64,000 bases of DNA, taken from the NCBI RefSeq assembly GCF_014646155.1, contig NZ_BMMX01000009.1, forward strand, positions 120,363 to 184,362, in the 5' to 3' direction. Position numbers and translations under genes: made by a program. Positions 40,469-49,094 of the stretch are shown here, piece by piece (the stretch's first letter is position 1; each line of letters starts with the position of its first letter). The notes beneath the pieces were generated by a model. It saw only the letters and a program-made list of their open reading frames with translations, did not search any database and had not been told where the DNA came from. The stretch is from Mangrovihabitans endophyticus (GTDB lineage Bacteria; Actinomycetota; Actinomycetes; Mycobacteriales; Micromonosporaceae).

Positions 40469-41995
40469 TCACCACGGGTCCGGGGCGTAGTCCTTCAGGA
40501 AGCAGCCGTACACGTCCTCGCCCAGTTCGCCGCGCACGATCGGGTCGTACACCCGGGCGGCGCCGTCGCTCAGGTCCAGCGGCGCGTGGAAGCCGTCCTC
40601 GGCCAGCCGCATCTTCGTCGGGTGCGGCCGCTCGTCGGTGATCCAGCCGGTGTCCACGCTGGTCATCAGGATGCCGTCGGCGAACAGGTCCGCCGCGCTG
40701 GTGCGGGTCAGCATGTTGAGGGCGGCCTTGGCCATGTTCGTGTGCGGGTGACCGGCGCCCTTGTACCCGCGGCTGAACACGCCCTCCATCGCGGACACGT
40801 TGACCACGTACCGGCGCGGGAACCGCGACGCGATCATGGCCGCGCGAAGGCGGCTGACCAGGATGAACGGCGCGGTCACGTTGCATAGCTGCACCTCGAG
40901 CAACTCGGTGGGCGGCACCTCGTGCACCCGGTCGCTCCAGCTATTGGTCGCCGCCAGGTCCGGCAGCAGACCGCCGGCGTCCACCGCGGACGGCCCGGCG
41001 GCCAGCGCCAGCGCGGTCACCGCCGCGCCACTCACCGCGGGCGGTCCGGCCGGTTGCCCGGTGGCCGGTTGCCCGGTGGCCGGTTGCCCGGTGGCCAGTT
41101 CCCCGGTGGCCGGTTCCCCGGTGCGCGGGCGGCCGGCGAGGAACTCCAGCTCCGGCAGCGGGCCGCCGGGCAACGGGTCGGCCTCGGCGGCGCTCAGGGC
41201 GGCGTACGAGCCGGGGGAGCGCCGCACCGTCTGCGCCGCGTTGTTGATCAGGATGTCCAGCGGTCCCCGCTGCGCCACCGAATCGGCCAGCGCCACCACC
41301 TGGGCCGGGTCCCGCAGGTCGATGCCGACCACCCGCAGCCGGTGCATCCACGCGTCGCGATCGGGCATGGCGGCGAACCGTCGCGCGGCGTCGTGCGGGA
41401 AACGCGTGGTGATGGTCAGGTCGGCGCCGTCGCGCAGCAGTCGCAGGGCGATGTACATGCCGATCTTGGCCCGGCCGCCGGTGAGCAGCGCCCGCCGCCC
41501 GGTCAGGTCGGTGCGGGCCTCGCGGCGGGCGTGGTTCAGCGCGGCGCACGGCGGGCAGAGCTGGTGATAGAAGGCGTCCACCTCCCGGTAGCGCACCTTG
41601 CAGATGTAGCAGCCGCGTGCGCGCCGCAGCGTGCCGGCCGAGGTGCCGGTGGTCGGCGAGCGCAGCGGCAGTCCCGCGGTCTCGTCGTCGATGCGACCGG
41701 GCGCGCCGGTCGCGGTGGCCGCGGTGACCGCGCGGTCGGCGGCGAGTTCCGCGTCGCGCCGATCCCGCCGGCGGCGCATCTTCGCGGTCTTGAACAGCCC
41801 CGACGTGGCCCGCCGCACGGCGACCGCGTCCGGATGCTCGACCGGCAGCCGTTCGGCCTGCGCGAGCACGTCCAGGCACAGCGCCAGCCGGGCGGGATCG
41901 ATACCGCCGGCCGGTGTCGCCGTGCCGGCCGGTTCCTGGGTGGCGTCGCCGGTGGCGTCGCCGTGTGCCGGCGTGCCGGCCGTCGTGCTCGTCAT
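40469..41995 (-). CDS. SDR oxidoreductase with N-terminal zinc-binding segment
   Basis: About 508 residues, twice a normal SDR. Residues 1-125 are hydrophilic, then CYICKVRYREVDAFYHQLCPP with C-x2-C pairs (about 127-147) suggests a zinc knuckle. The Rossmann part starts RRALLTGGRAKIGMYIAL, with INNAAQTV and VNVSAMEG (catalytic Ser). The YxxxK pair is altered: GHPHTNMAKAAL keeps the Lys but has Thr at the Tyr position. I recall this HPHTNMAKAAL form as usual for this subfamily. A TGQPA repeat forms a loop. ATG at 41995 follows GGGAGGAG. It converges on the SWIM gene. Substrate unknown; the altered active site makes ordinary SDR catalysis uncertain. Confidence 0.8.
   Translation of the reverse strand: MTSTTAGTPAHGDATGDATQEPAGTATPAGGIDPARLALCLDVLAQAERLPVEHPDAVAVRRATSGLFKTAKMRRRRDRRDAELAADRAVTAATATGAPGRIDDETAGLPLRSPTTGTSAGTLRRARGCYICKVRYREVDAFYHQLCPPCAALNHARREARTDLTGRRALLTGGRAKIGMYIALRLLRDGADLTITTRFPHDAARRFAAMPDRDAWMHRLRVVGIDLRDPAQVVALADSVAQRGPLDILINNAAQTVRRSPGSYAALSAAEADPLPGGPLPELEFLAGRPRTGEPATGELATGQPATGQPATGQPAGPPAVSGAAVTALALAAGPSAVDAGGLLPDLAATNSWSDRVHEVPPTELLEVQLCNVTAPFILVSRLRAAMIASRFPRRYVVNVSAMEGVFSRGYKGAGHPHTNMAKAALNMLTRTSAADLFADGILMTSVDTGWITDERPHPTKMRLAEDGFHAPLDLSDGAARVYDPIVRGELGEDVYGCFLKDYAPDPW
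41045..41125 (-). repeat. In-frame 15-bp repeat array in the SDR gene
   Basis: Units CCGGTGGCCGGTTGC and close variants (+ strand) encode repeated ATGQP/ATGEP loop residues. The insert lies between the NAD-binding NNAAQ and the catalytic Ser segments. Confidence 0.75.
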
Positions 41996-42234
41996 GTCTC
42001 CTCCCGGGGCGTGCCGCCGTCCGCGACCGCCCCGCGCCGGGGCACTGTGCGCCGGTGGCACTGTACTGAGCGTGGCGGCGACGGCCAAACACCGCCGCGG
42101 ACATGCCGCGTCGCGCCGTACCCGGGGCCGTCCGGGCACCGGTACGGCGGGACATGCCCCGAGCCGCCCGTCCCGTTCTGTCCCACCCCCGCCGTGTCTC
42201 GTCGCGTGCCGTCGCGAGCGGTCCCGGCGGCGGG

Positions 42235-42909
42235 TCACCCCGGCGGCGTGGCCACCGCGAACGAGCTGCGGTCGGTGAAGGTGTCCGTGCCGTCCGGCTC
42301 GTCGATGTAGAGCCCGCCGTCCCGGCGGTGGATCACGTGGCCGGGGTAGTTCGTCGATCGCAGCCGGACCGTCCCGGAATCGGCGTCGTCCAGCGGGCAG
42401 AAGGTCGCGTCCTTGCGGAACAGGTCCGAGCCGTCCGGCGCGTCGAAGCGCAGCCGGTAGTCGAAGTGGCGCAGGTATTCGCCGCCGCCGGTGGCGAACG
42501 AGAAGCAGGCGTCGTCGGCCAGCCCCGCGGACACGGTCAGCACCTGCGGCTCGCCGTCGGAGGACATCGCGGCGAAGTCGCCGTCGCGGGTCAGGCGGGT
42601 GTCCGGGTCGTCCGCCGCGGCGAGCACCCACGAGCCGGTGGTGAGGCGCCGCGGCGACGGCGACGGCGACGGGGCCGGCGAGGCGGCCGGGGCCGAGGCG
42701 GGAGCGGAGGCGGCGACCGCGGGCGCGGGGGGATCCACGTTGGCACGCCAGACCGCGTAACCCAGCGCCATCACCGCGACGATCGCGGCGCCTGTCCCCG
42801 CGGTCACCGCCGGGTGCGTACGGGTGAGCCAGCCGGCCCGTGGTTCCCGGACGTCCACGCCGCCACGTCCGTAGACGGTGCCGGACGGCGGCGGCCCCTG
42901 GTCGGTCAT
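42235..42909 (-). CDS. Membrane-anchored protein with an AbfB (CBM42-like) beta-trefoil
   Basis: A 224-residue protein: short cytoplasmic start, one transmembrane helix (about 34-52, AVTAGTGAAIVAVMALGYAVW), a Pro/Ala/Ser linker and an exterior domain. RLTTGSWVLAAADDP, GEYLRHFDYRLRFDAPDGSDLFRKDATFCP and VRLRSTNYPGHVIHRRDGGLYI match the arabinofuranose-binding AbfB repeats. There is no hydrolase domain. It probably binds arabinofuranose-type sugars at the cell surface. ATG at 42909; ribosome site weak. It is divergent from a large secreted nuclease across 354 bp. Related anchored binding proteins are common in Actinoplanes-type genomes, by recollection. Confidence 0.8.
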   Translation of the reverse strand: MTDQGPPPSGTVYGRGGVDVREPRAGWLTRTHPAVTAGTGAAIVAVMALGYAVWRANVDPPAPAVAASAPASAPAASPAPSPSPSPRRLTTGSWVLAAADDPDTRLTRDGDFAAMSSDGEPQVLTVSAGLADDACFSFATGGGEYLRHFDYRLRFDAPDGSDLFRKDATFCPLDDADSGTVRLRSTNYPGHVIHRRDGGLYIDEPDGTDTFTDRSSFAVATPPG

Positions 42910-43263
42910 CGCGTCGATCGTCCTTCCTGCTCAGTGCCACACCGCAGGCCGTTCGGGCCCACACCGCAGGCCGCTCCCGCGTCGCTCCTGAGGCTGCTCC
43001 CGTGCCACGCCGGAGGCTGCTCCCGTGCCACCGGGCGTGATGGCGACCGGACAAGGAGGGTAGCCACCGCACGCCGGGCACGGGCCGCGGCGCGGCCGGG
43101 TCGTGACGCACGACATCACCCGGCATCGACAAACGTGCTCTAGCCTGTCATGCACCGTTCACATTCTGTCCGTCCCGGGGCCGGCAGCGGACGCCTAGCG
43201 TCCCTGCGCGGGCACCGGGCGACCCGGCGCCCCAGCCAGAACAGTCACCATGGAGGTCGGTCC
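42910..43263. other. Divergent intergenic region with semi-repeats
   Basis: 354 bp between the AbfB gene and the nuclease. It contains imperfect copies of ACCGCAGGCCG and GGCTGCTCCCGTGCCACGCC and no supported gene. A strong GGAGG at 43252-43256 serves the nuclease start at 43264. TAGCCT at 43142-43147 is a possible -10, without a good -35. Confidence 0.5.
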
Positions 43264-46158
43264 GTGTCCCCTGCGTTGACCCGGCGAACCGTCGCCGCGG
43301 CCCTGACGCTGTCCACAGCGGGCTTGGCCTGCGCCCTGACCGCCGTCCCGGCGTTCGCCGACCCGGCCGGTTCCGGCCTGGTCATCAGCGAGGTGTACGT
43401 CAACGGCGGCTCGTCCGGTGCGAGCTACCAGAACAAGTTCGTGGAGTTCTACAACCCGTCCGGCGGCGCCGTCTCGCTGGCCGGCGACACCCTGCAGTAC
43501 CGCGCCGCGACGAGCACCGTGGTGCCCGGCGGATCGCAGGTGTTCGCGCTGTCCGGCACCGTCGCCGCGCATGGGCACTTCCTCGTCCAGTTGCCCGGCA
43601 ACGGCGCCGGCAGCAACCCCGGCGAGCCGCTGCCGGCGCCCGATGCGAGCACCGGCGGCAGCGTGAACCCGGGCGCCGCGGGCGGCACCCTCTACCTGGC
43701 GTCGAGCGGGTCCGGCGTGCTGCCGACCGACCCCGCGGTGATCGACAAGATCGGGTGGGGGACCAGCAACTCGCCCGAGACGAGCGCACCGACCGGCAAC
43801 TCGCTCACCCTGAGCTACCAGCGTTCGGCGGACGGGACGGACACCGACGACAACGCCGCCGACTTCCACGTCGCCGCGCCCACCCCCCGCAACGCCGCAT
43901 CCGACGGCGATGACAGCGGCGGGGACGGCGGCGATGACGGCGGCGGGGACGACGGCGGGCCCGCACCGCAGACGCTGACGATCGCGGCCATCCAGGGCAC
44001 GGACACCGACACCTCCCCGTACGCGGGACAGAGCGTGACCACCGAGGGTGTGGTGACCGCGACCTACCCGGCCGGCGGCCTGAACGGCTTCTTCCTGCAG
44101 ACCGGCGGCTCCGGCGGCCGGCCCGCGGACGACCGGACGCCGGGCGCCTCCGACGCCGTCTTCGTGTTCGGCTCGGACGCCGCCGGCGCGGTCACCGCGG
44201 GGCAGAGCGTGCGGGTCACCGGCACGGTGCAGGAATACCAGGGTGAGACGGAGATCGGCAGCCCGGAGGTCACCGCGCTGCCGGAACCGCTGCCCGGCGT
44301 CACCGCCGACGTGATCCCCTGGTCCGGCCTGGACTCCGATGCGGAGAAGGAAGCCCACGAGGGCGAACTGGTCGCGCCGCAGGGCGACTTCACCGTGTCG
44401 GACAACTACGACGCGAACTGGTACGGCTCGTTCGTGCTGGCCGCCGGGGACACCCCGCTGCGCCAGCCCACCGACGCCGCCCGCGCGGGCACCGCCGCGG
44501 CACGGGCCGTGGTGGCCGACAACGCCCAGCGCGCCGTGACGCTGGACGACGGATCGAGCTGGAACTACAGCTCGGGCGCGAACACCGGCCGGCCACTGCC
44601 GTGGCTCACGCCGGACAACCCGGTCAGCATCGGTGCGCGGGTGACCTTCCACGAGCCGGTGGTGCTGGACTACCGCTACGCGGCGTGGACGTTCCAGCCC
44701 ACCGCCCAGGTCACCGGCGACGGCGCCGACGTGGCCACCTTCGCCGACCGGCGGGCCGCCAACCAGCGCCCGGCGGCGGTCGGCGGGGACGCCAGCCTGG
44801 CCACGTTCAATGTGGAGAACTACTTCCCGACCACCGGGGCGAAGTACGTCGCGGCGGGGCTGGGCACCTGCACCTACTACGACGACCGGGCGGGCACCCA
44901 CATCACCGTGCGGAACTGCACCGGCACCGACGGCGGGGCCGGCCCGCGCGGCGCCGCGAACGACGCCAGCTTCGCCCGGCAGCAGGCCAAGATCGTCACC
45001 GGCATCAACCGGCTCGGCGCCGCCATCGTGTCGTTGGAGGAGGTGGAGAACTCGGTGAAGTTCGGCCAGCCGCGGGACACCGCCCTGGCCGGCCTGGTCG
45101 ACGCGCTGAACGCCGCGGCCGGCTCGGACGTGTGGGCGTACGCGCCGTCGCCCGCCGCGGACAAGCTGCCGCCGCCGGCCCAGCAGGACGTGATCCGCAC
45201 CGCGTTCATCTACCGCAGCGCCCAGGTGTCGCTGGTCGGACCGGGCACGGTGCTCACCGGCGACTCCGACCCCGGCGAGCCGTTCTCCATCGCCCGGGAG
45301 CCGCTGGCGCAGGGCTTCACCAAGGCCGGGGCCCGCGACGCGGACGCGTTCGTGGTGGTGGCCAACCACTGGAAGTCCAAGGGCTCCGGCACGCCGCTGT
45401 ACCCCGGCGACGAGCAGGACACCACGCCCGGATCGGACCAGGGCGCCTTCAACGCGACCCGGGTGCGTGAGGCGCGCGACACCAGTGCCTTCGCCACGCG
45501 GGTGGCGCAGGGCCTGGGCACCGACCGGATCTTCCTGCTGGGCGACTTCAACGCCTACACGCACGAGGATCCGATGGAGGAACTGTACGCCGACGGCTAC
45601 ACCGACCTGGCCGGCGACCTGGACCCGGCGGAGTCCACGTATTCGTACGACGGGCTGCAGGGTTCGCTGGACCACGTGCTGGCCAACCCGGCGGCGCATG
45701 CCATGGTCACCGGCGCGGACGTGTGGCAGATCAACGCCCAGGAGGCGGTGGCGTACGCGTACAGCCGATACAACTACAACGCGACGCTGCTGTTCGACGG
45801 CGGTGACCCGTTCGCGGCCTCCGACCACGATCCGGTCGTGGCCGGACTGCACCTGCCGTCCACCCCGGCCGCGCCCGCCTGGAACGCCTCCACCGTCTAC
45901 GACACCGGCGACACGGTGACCTATCACGGGTCCACATGGCGGGCCCTGTGGTGGACCCGTAACCAGCCGCCCGGGGACCCGTACGGGCCGTGGGAGGAGA
46001 TCGCGACGGCGTCGGACGGCACCGCGATCTGGACGCCCACACGGGTGTTCACCGCCGGCGACGTGGTGCTCTACCAGGGACGGCGGTACGTCGCCCAGTG
46101 GTGGACCCGTAACCAGGCGCCCGGCGGCCCGTACGGACCATGGAAGGCGGCCGGCTGA
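43264..46158 (+). CDS. Secreted multi-domain nuclease (lamin-tail, OB-fold, exo/endonuclease, two CBM5/12)
   Basis: About 964 residues. A signal peptide (LSTAGLACALTAVPAFA, cleaved near residue 36) precedes a lamin-tail domain (VISEVYVNGGSSGASYQNKF), an OB-fold region like that of YhcR/ExeM nucleases (TIAAIQGTDTDTSPYAGQ), and an endonuclease/exonuclease/phosphatase domain: ATFNVENYFP, SLEEVENSVKF, NHWKSKGSG, LLGDFNAY, and SDHDPVVAGL give the metal and catalytic residues (Asn, Glu, Asp, His). Two C-terminal chitin-binding modules follow (WNASTVYDTGDTVTYHGSTW and its second copy). It degrades extracellular DNA and may bind chitin. GTG 43264 follows GGAGG by 7 nt; an earlier frame from 43150 lacks a ribosome site. 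Confidence 0.92.
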   Translation: MSPALTRRTVAAALTLSTAGLACALTAVPAFADPAGSGLVISEVYVNGGSSGASYQNKFVEFYNPSGGAVSLAGDTLQYRAATSTVVPGGSQVFALSGTVAAHGHFLVQLPGNGAGSNPGEPLPAPDASTGGSVNPGAAGGTLYLASSGSGVLPTDPAVIDKIGWGTSNSPETSAPTGNSLTLSYQRSADGTDTDDNAADFHVAAPTPRNAASDGDDSGGDGGDDGGGDDGGPAPQTLTIAAIQGTDTDTSPYAGQSVTTEGVVTATYPAGGLNGFFLQTGGSGGRPADDRTPGASDAVFVFGSDAAGAVTAGQSVRVTGTVQEYQGETEIGSPEVTALPEPLPGVTADVIPWSGLDSDAEKEAHEGELVAPQGDFTVSDNYDANWYGSFVLAAGDTPLRQPTDAARAGTAAARAVVADNAQRAVTLDDGSSWNYSSGANTGRPLPWLTPDNPVSIGARVTFHEPVVLDYRYAAWTFQPTAQVTGDGADVATFADRRAANQRPAAVGGDASLATFNVENYFPTTGAKYVAAGLGTCTYYDDRAGTHITVRNCTGTDGGAGPRGAANDASFARQQAKIVTGINRLGAAIVSLEEVENSVKFGQPRDTALAGLVDALNAAAGSDVWAYAPSPAADKLPPPAQQDVIRTAFIYRSAQVSLVGPGTVLTGDSDPGEPFSIAREPLAQGFTKAGARDADAFVVVANHWKSKGSGTPLYPGDEQDTTPGSDQGAFNATRVREARDTSAFATRVAQGLGTDRIFLLGDFNAYTHEDPMEELYADGYTDLAGDLDPAESTYSYDGLQGSLDHVLANPAAHAMVTGADVWQINAQEAVAYAYSRYNYNATLLFDGGDPFAASDHDPVVAGLHLPSTPAAPAWNASTVYDTGDTVTYHGSTWRALWWTRNQPPGDPYGPWEEIATASDGTAIWTPTRVFTAGDVVLYQGRRYVAQWWTRNQAPGGPYGPWKAAG

Positions 46159-46234
46159 TCACCGCGGCACCGCCGGGCCCGGCACCTCCGGGCCCGGCCT
46201 GGCCTGAAACCGCGGCATCGACGATGATCCGAGG

Positions 46235-47455
46235 ATGACGGCGAGTGGGGAACGCGACGCACCGGTGTCCGACGGACGGCGTGCCGTGTGGGTGGGCGCC
46301 GGGTACGCCGCGCAGGGCTTCGGCTATGCCGCCCTGGTCACCGCGCTGCCCGCGTACAAGGCCCGGCAGGAGCTGGACGACGCGTACGTCTCGGTCCTGC
46401 TGCTGCTGGTCTGCCTGGCCGCGGCGGCCGGGTCGGTGCTGGCCGACCGGGTCGCGGCGCGCTGGGGCAGCCGGTTCGCGCTCAGCGGCGGCCTGATCAC
46501 CGTCGCCGCAGCCCTCGGCCTGACCACGTTCCGGACGCCGACCGCGGTCCTCACCGGGATCCTCATCGTGTGGGGGATCGGGCTCGGCGCGGTGGACGCC
46601 AGCCTGAGCATGCAGGGCGTACTGGTTCAGGCGCGGCTGCGGCGCAGCGTGATGAGCCGGCTGTTCGCCGCGTACACGGCTGCCGCCATCGTCGCGGCGC
46701 TGCTGATGTCCGGCGTCGCGGCGTCCGGGGCGGGCGCCGCGGTCACCGTCGGCGTCGCGGCCGTGATCGGCGCGGCGGTCGCCCTGGGTGGCTGGCCGTC
46801 CTTCGAGCCGGGGCGCACGGTGGCCGAGCCCGGCGGCGACCCGGGCGCCGCACGGCGCAGCAGCGGCCTCGCCCGGGTGATCCTGATCTGCGGCGCGCTG
46901 ATCTTCACCGCGTTCCTGGCCGACTCGGCGGTCAGCACCTGGAGTTCGGTCTATCTGGACGATTCGCTGGCCGCGGCGCCCGCCGTGGTGCCGCTCGGGT
47001 ACGCCGCCTATCAGGCCGCGGTGCTGCTGTCCCGGATGGTCGGCGACCTTGTGGTGCCGCGGACCGGCCGGGCGGTGGCCGCCGCGGGGTGCCTGGTGGT
47101 CTGCGCGCTCGGGTGCGGCCTGGTGGTGGCGGTGGCGTCGGTGCCCGCGGCGGTGGCCGGGTTCGCCCTGACCGGCATCGGCGTGGGCATTCTCGTCCCG
47201 TTGTCGTTCAGCGCGGCGGGCGAGGCGTCGGCCGGGCGCAGCGACGAGGTGATCGCGCGGGTCAACCTGTTCAACTACGGCGGCGCGCTGCTGGGCTCGG
47301 TGGCGCTGGGGGTGTTGTCCGAGCCGGTGGGTCTGCAGTACGCCTTCCTCATCCCGGTCGCCGGGATGGTGCTGGCCCTGCCGGTGGTGGGTGCGCTGCG
47401 CCGGTTGGCGGCCGGCCCGGCCGGGCTGCCGCCGCAGACGGTCCCGCCGCGCTGA
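46235..47455 (+). CDS. MFS transporter
   Basis: A 406-residue, about 12-helix major facilitator protein. The first helix YAAQGFGYAALVTALPAYKARQ and the loop after helix 2 ADRVAARWGSRFALSGG contain the conserved MFS motif A (Gly-x-x-x-Asp-Arg-like). VLLSRMVGDLVVPRTGRAVAA is the second-half repeat of motif A. Its profile resembles the FucP/YbjJ-like family of uncharacterised permeases. ATG at 46235 has CCGAGG close by. It stands alone; its stop lies in a 17-bp tandem repeat. Substrate unknown. Confidence 0.9.
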   Translation: MTASGERDAPVSDGRRAVWVGAGYAAQGFGYAALVTALPAYKARQELDDAYVSVLLLLVCLAAAAGSVLADRVAARWGSRFALSGGLITVAAALGLTTFRTPTAVLTGILIVWGIGLGAVDASLSMQGVLVQARLRRSVMSRLFAAYTAAAIVAALLMSGVAASGAGAAVTVGVAAVIGAAVALGGWPSFEPGRTVAEPGGDPGAARRSSGLARVILICGALIFTAFLADSAVSTWSSVYLDDSLAAAPAVVPLGYAAYQAAVLLSRMVGDLVVPRTGRAVAAAGCLVVCALGCGLVVAVASVPAAVAGFALTGIGVGILVPLSFSAAGEASAGRSDEVIARVNLFNYGGALLGSVALGVLSEPVGLQYAFLIPVAGMVLALPVVGALRRLAAGPAGLPPQTVPPR

Positions 47456-47510
47456 GTCTCCCGCCGCGCTGAGTCTCCTGCCGCGCTGAGTGTCCTGCCG
47501 CGCTGAGTGT
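47443..47510. repeat. Four tandem 17-bp units overlapping the MFS stop
   Basis: Units CCCGCCGCGCTGAGTCT (twice) and CCTGCCGCGCTGAGTGT (twice). Each holds a TGA, and the first TGA is the MFS stop codon. Confidence 0.85.
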
Positions 47511-47553
47511 CCCGCTCCGCTGGTCCGCGGGCCGGAGCCGCCGCTCGCCGCCG

Positions 47554-48276
47554 TCAGAGCAGGTAGCCGCCGCAGGCGCGGATGTTCTGGCCGGTGATCC
47601 AGTGCGCGTCCGGCGAGGCGAGCAGGGCCACCACCGCCGCGACGTCGTCCGGGTCCCCGAGCCGGCCCAGGGCGGTGACCGCGGCGGCCAGGCCGGCGGC
47701 CTCCGGCGGGTTGAGCGACGTGAACAGATCGGTGCGGGTGGCCCCGGGTGACACCGTGTTGACGGTGATGCCGCGAGCGCCGAACTCCCGCGCGGCCACC
47801 TTGGTGAACTGTTCCAGCGCGGCCTTGCTCGCCGCGTACAGCGCATGGCTGGCCGCCGGCAGGACGGTGTTGACGGTGGAGACGGCGACGATCCGGCCGT
47901 TGTCCCGCATCAACGTGGCCGCGCGGCCCATGGCCAGCAACGGGATCTTCGCGTTGACCGCCATGACATGGTCGAAGTCGTCCGCGGTCAGGTCGCTGAT
48001 CGCGCCGCGGGGGTTGATCGCGGCGTTGCTGACGAAGATGTCCAGTCCGTCGCGGACCGGCGCGAACATGTCGTCCACCGCGCTCACGGCCGCCTGATCG
48101 GCGCGGACCGGCACCGCGGCACCGTCCAGCTCGGCGGCCAGTTCGGTGGCCTTGTCGCGACGGTCCCGGTAGGTGAACACGACACGGGCGCCGTGCGCGG
48201 CCAGCCGTCGCACCACGGCCGCCCCGATGCCCCGGCTGCCGCCGGTGACCAGCGCGGTGCGTCCCTGCAGCATCAT
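47554..48276 (-). CDS. SDR-family NAD(P)-dependent oxidoreductase
   Basis: A 240-residue classical SDR. TALVTGGSRGIGAAVVRRL binds NAD(P); FVSNAAINPRG replaces the NNAG loop with SNAA; AVSTVNTVLPAASHALYAASKAALEQF has the Ser and the intact YxxxK; VNTVSPGATRTDLF follows. This is the fabG/3-oxoacyl-reductase-like group; substrate unknown. Two ATGs open the gene (48276 and 48273); ATG 48276 is used. It starts 11 bp after an AraC regulator on the same strand, a likely operon in which AraC controls it. Confidence 0.93.
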   Translation of the reverse strand: MMLQGRTALVTGGSRGIGAAVVRRLAAHGARVVFTYRDRRDKATELAAELDGAAVPVRADQAAVSAVDDMFAPVRDGLDIFVSNAAINPRGAISDLTADDFDHVMAVNAKIPLLAMGRAATLMRDNGRIVAVSTVNTVLPAASHALYAASKAALEQFTKVAAREFGARGITVNTVSPGATRTDLFTSLNPPEAAGLAAAVTALGRLGDPDDVAAVVALLASPDAHWITGQNIRACGGYLL

Positions 48277-48287
48277 GACCGCGGACG

Positions 48288-49085
48288 CTACCGCGACGGC
48301 GACCGCCGGTATTGAACCGTTGCGAACAGTTGCGCGGGTGTGACACCGGCCATCCGCCGGACGTCGCGGGTGAAGTGTGACTGGTCGGCGTATCCGCACG
48401 CGGCGGCCGTACCGGCCAGACCGGTCCGCCGGGCCAGCAGGCCGACGGCGCGCTGGAACCGCGCCACCCGCGCCACCGCCCCCGGCGTCAGACCGACGTG
48501 GCGGTGCAGGCTCTTCTCCAGGTGCCGTCGGCTGACGCCGAGCCGGGCGGCGACCGCGCCCGGCCGGTCCGGCCCGCCGTGGCGTTGCAGCGCCCACCAG
48601 GCGGCCGTGACCAGCGCGGGCGGGCCGGAGCCGGTGAGCATCGACGTCAGCGTCTCGTCCAGCACGGTGCGCTGCGACGGCCAGTCCCGGGCCGCGTGCA
48701 GGCGTTCGGCGAGCTCGGCGTCCCGTCGTCCGAGCACGTCGGCGAGCGGCACGCCATCGCCGGCCAGCTCGGACATCGCCACGCCGAGCAGCGCCCGCGT
48801 GCCGGCCGGCGTGAGCCCCACGGAAACACCGGACGACCAGGTGGCGCCCGGGTCGGTGGCCGCGGTGACCCGGGGACCGGTGACCAGCCGCGCCCCGCCG
48901 CGGAGGTCGATCACAAGCGTGGTCAGGTTCAGCGGCAGCACCCGGTGCGGCACCGGCAGCGCGCCGTGGGCGGCGAATCCGGCGTAGCCCAGCACGTACG
49001 GGCGCAGCGCGGGCCGTGCGGCGGCGACGAGGGTGGCACACGGTCCCGGTTGCCTCCGGAGCGGGACGGAGTGCACGAGCTCCAT
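48288..49085 (-). CDS. AraC-family transcriptional regulator
   Basis: A 265-residue regulator. A beta-rich sensor domain (1-150) is followed by two helix-turn-helix motifs: ARLGVSRRHLEKSLHRHVGLTPG and AACGYADQSHFTRDVRRMAGVTPAQLF, the AraC signature, in the last 90 residues. It probably senses a small ligand and controls the SDR gene next to it. ATG at 49085 lacks a good ribosome site. It lies only 9 bp after the RND gene stop on the same strand, so it could be part of a three-gene transcript with the transporter. Confidence 0.92.
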   Translation of the reverse strand: MELVHSVPLRRQPGPCATLVAAARPALRPYVLGYAGFAAHGALPVPHRVLPLNLTTLVIDLRGGARLVTGPRVTAATDPGATWSSGVSVGLTPAGTRALLGVAMSELAGDGVPLADVLGRRDAELAERLHAARDWPSQRTVLDETLTSMLTGSGPPALVTAAWWALQRHGGPDRPGAVAARLGVSRRHLEKSLHRHVGLTPGAVARVARFQRAVGLLARRTGLAGTAAACGYADQSHFTRDVRRMAGVTPAQLFATVQYRRSPSR

Positions 49086-49094
49086 CGCGCGGGC

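Noticed and set aside
43150..43175. PHO-box-like GTTCACA upstream of the nuclease
   Set aside because: Only one clear heptamer is present; the second direct repeat expected 11 bp away is poor.
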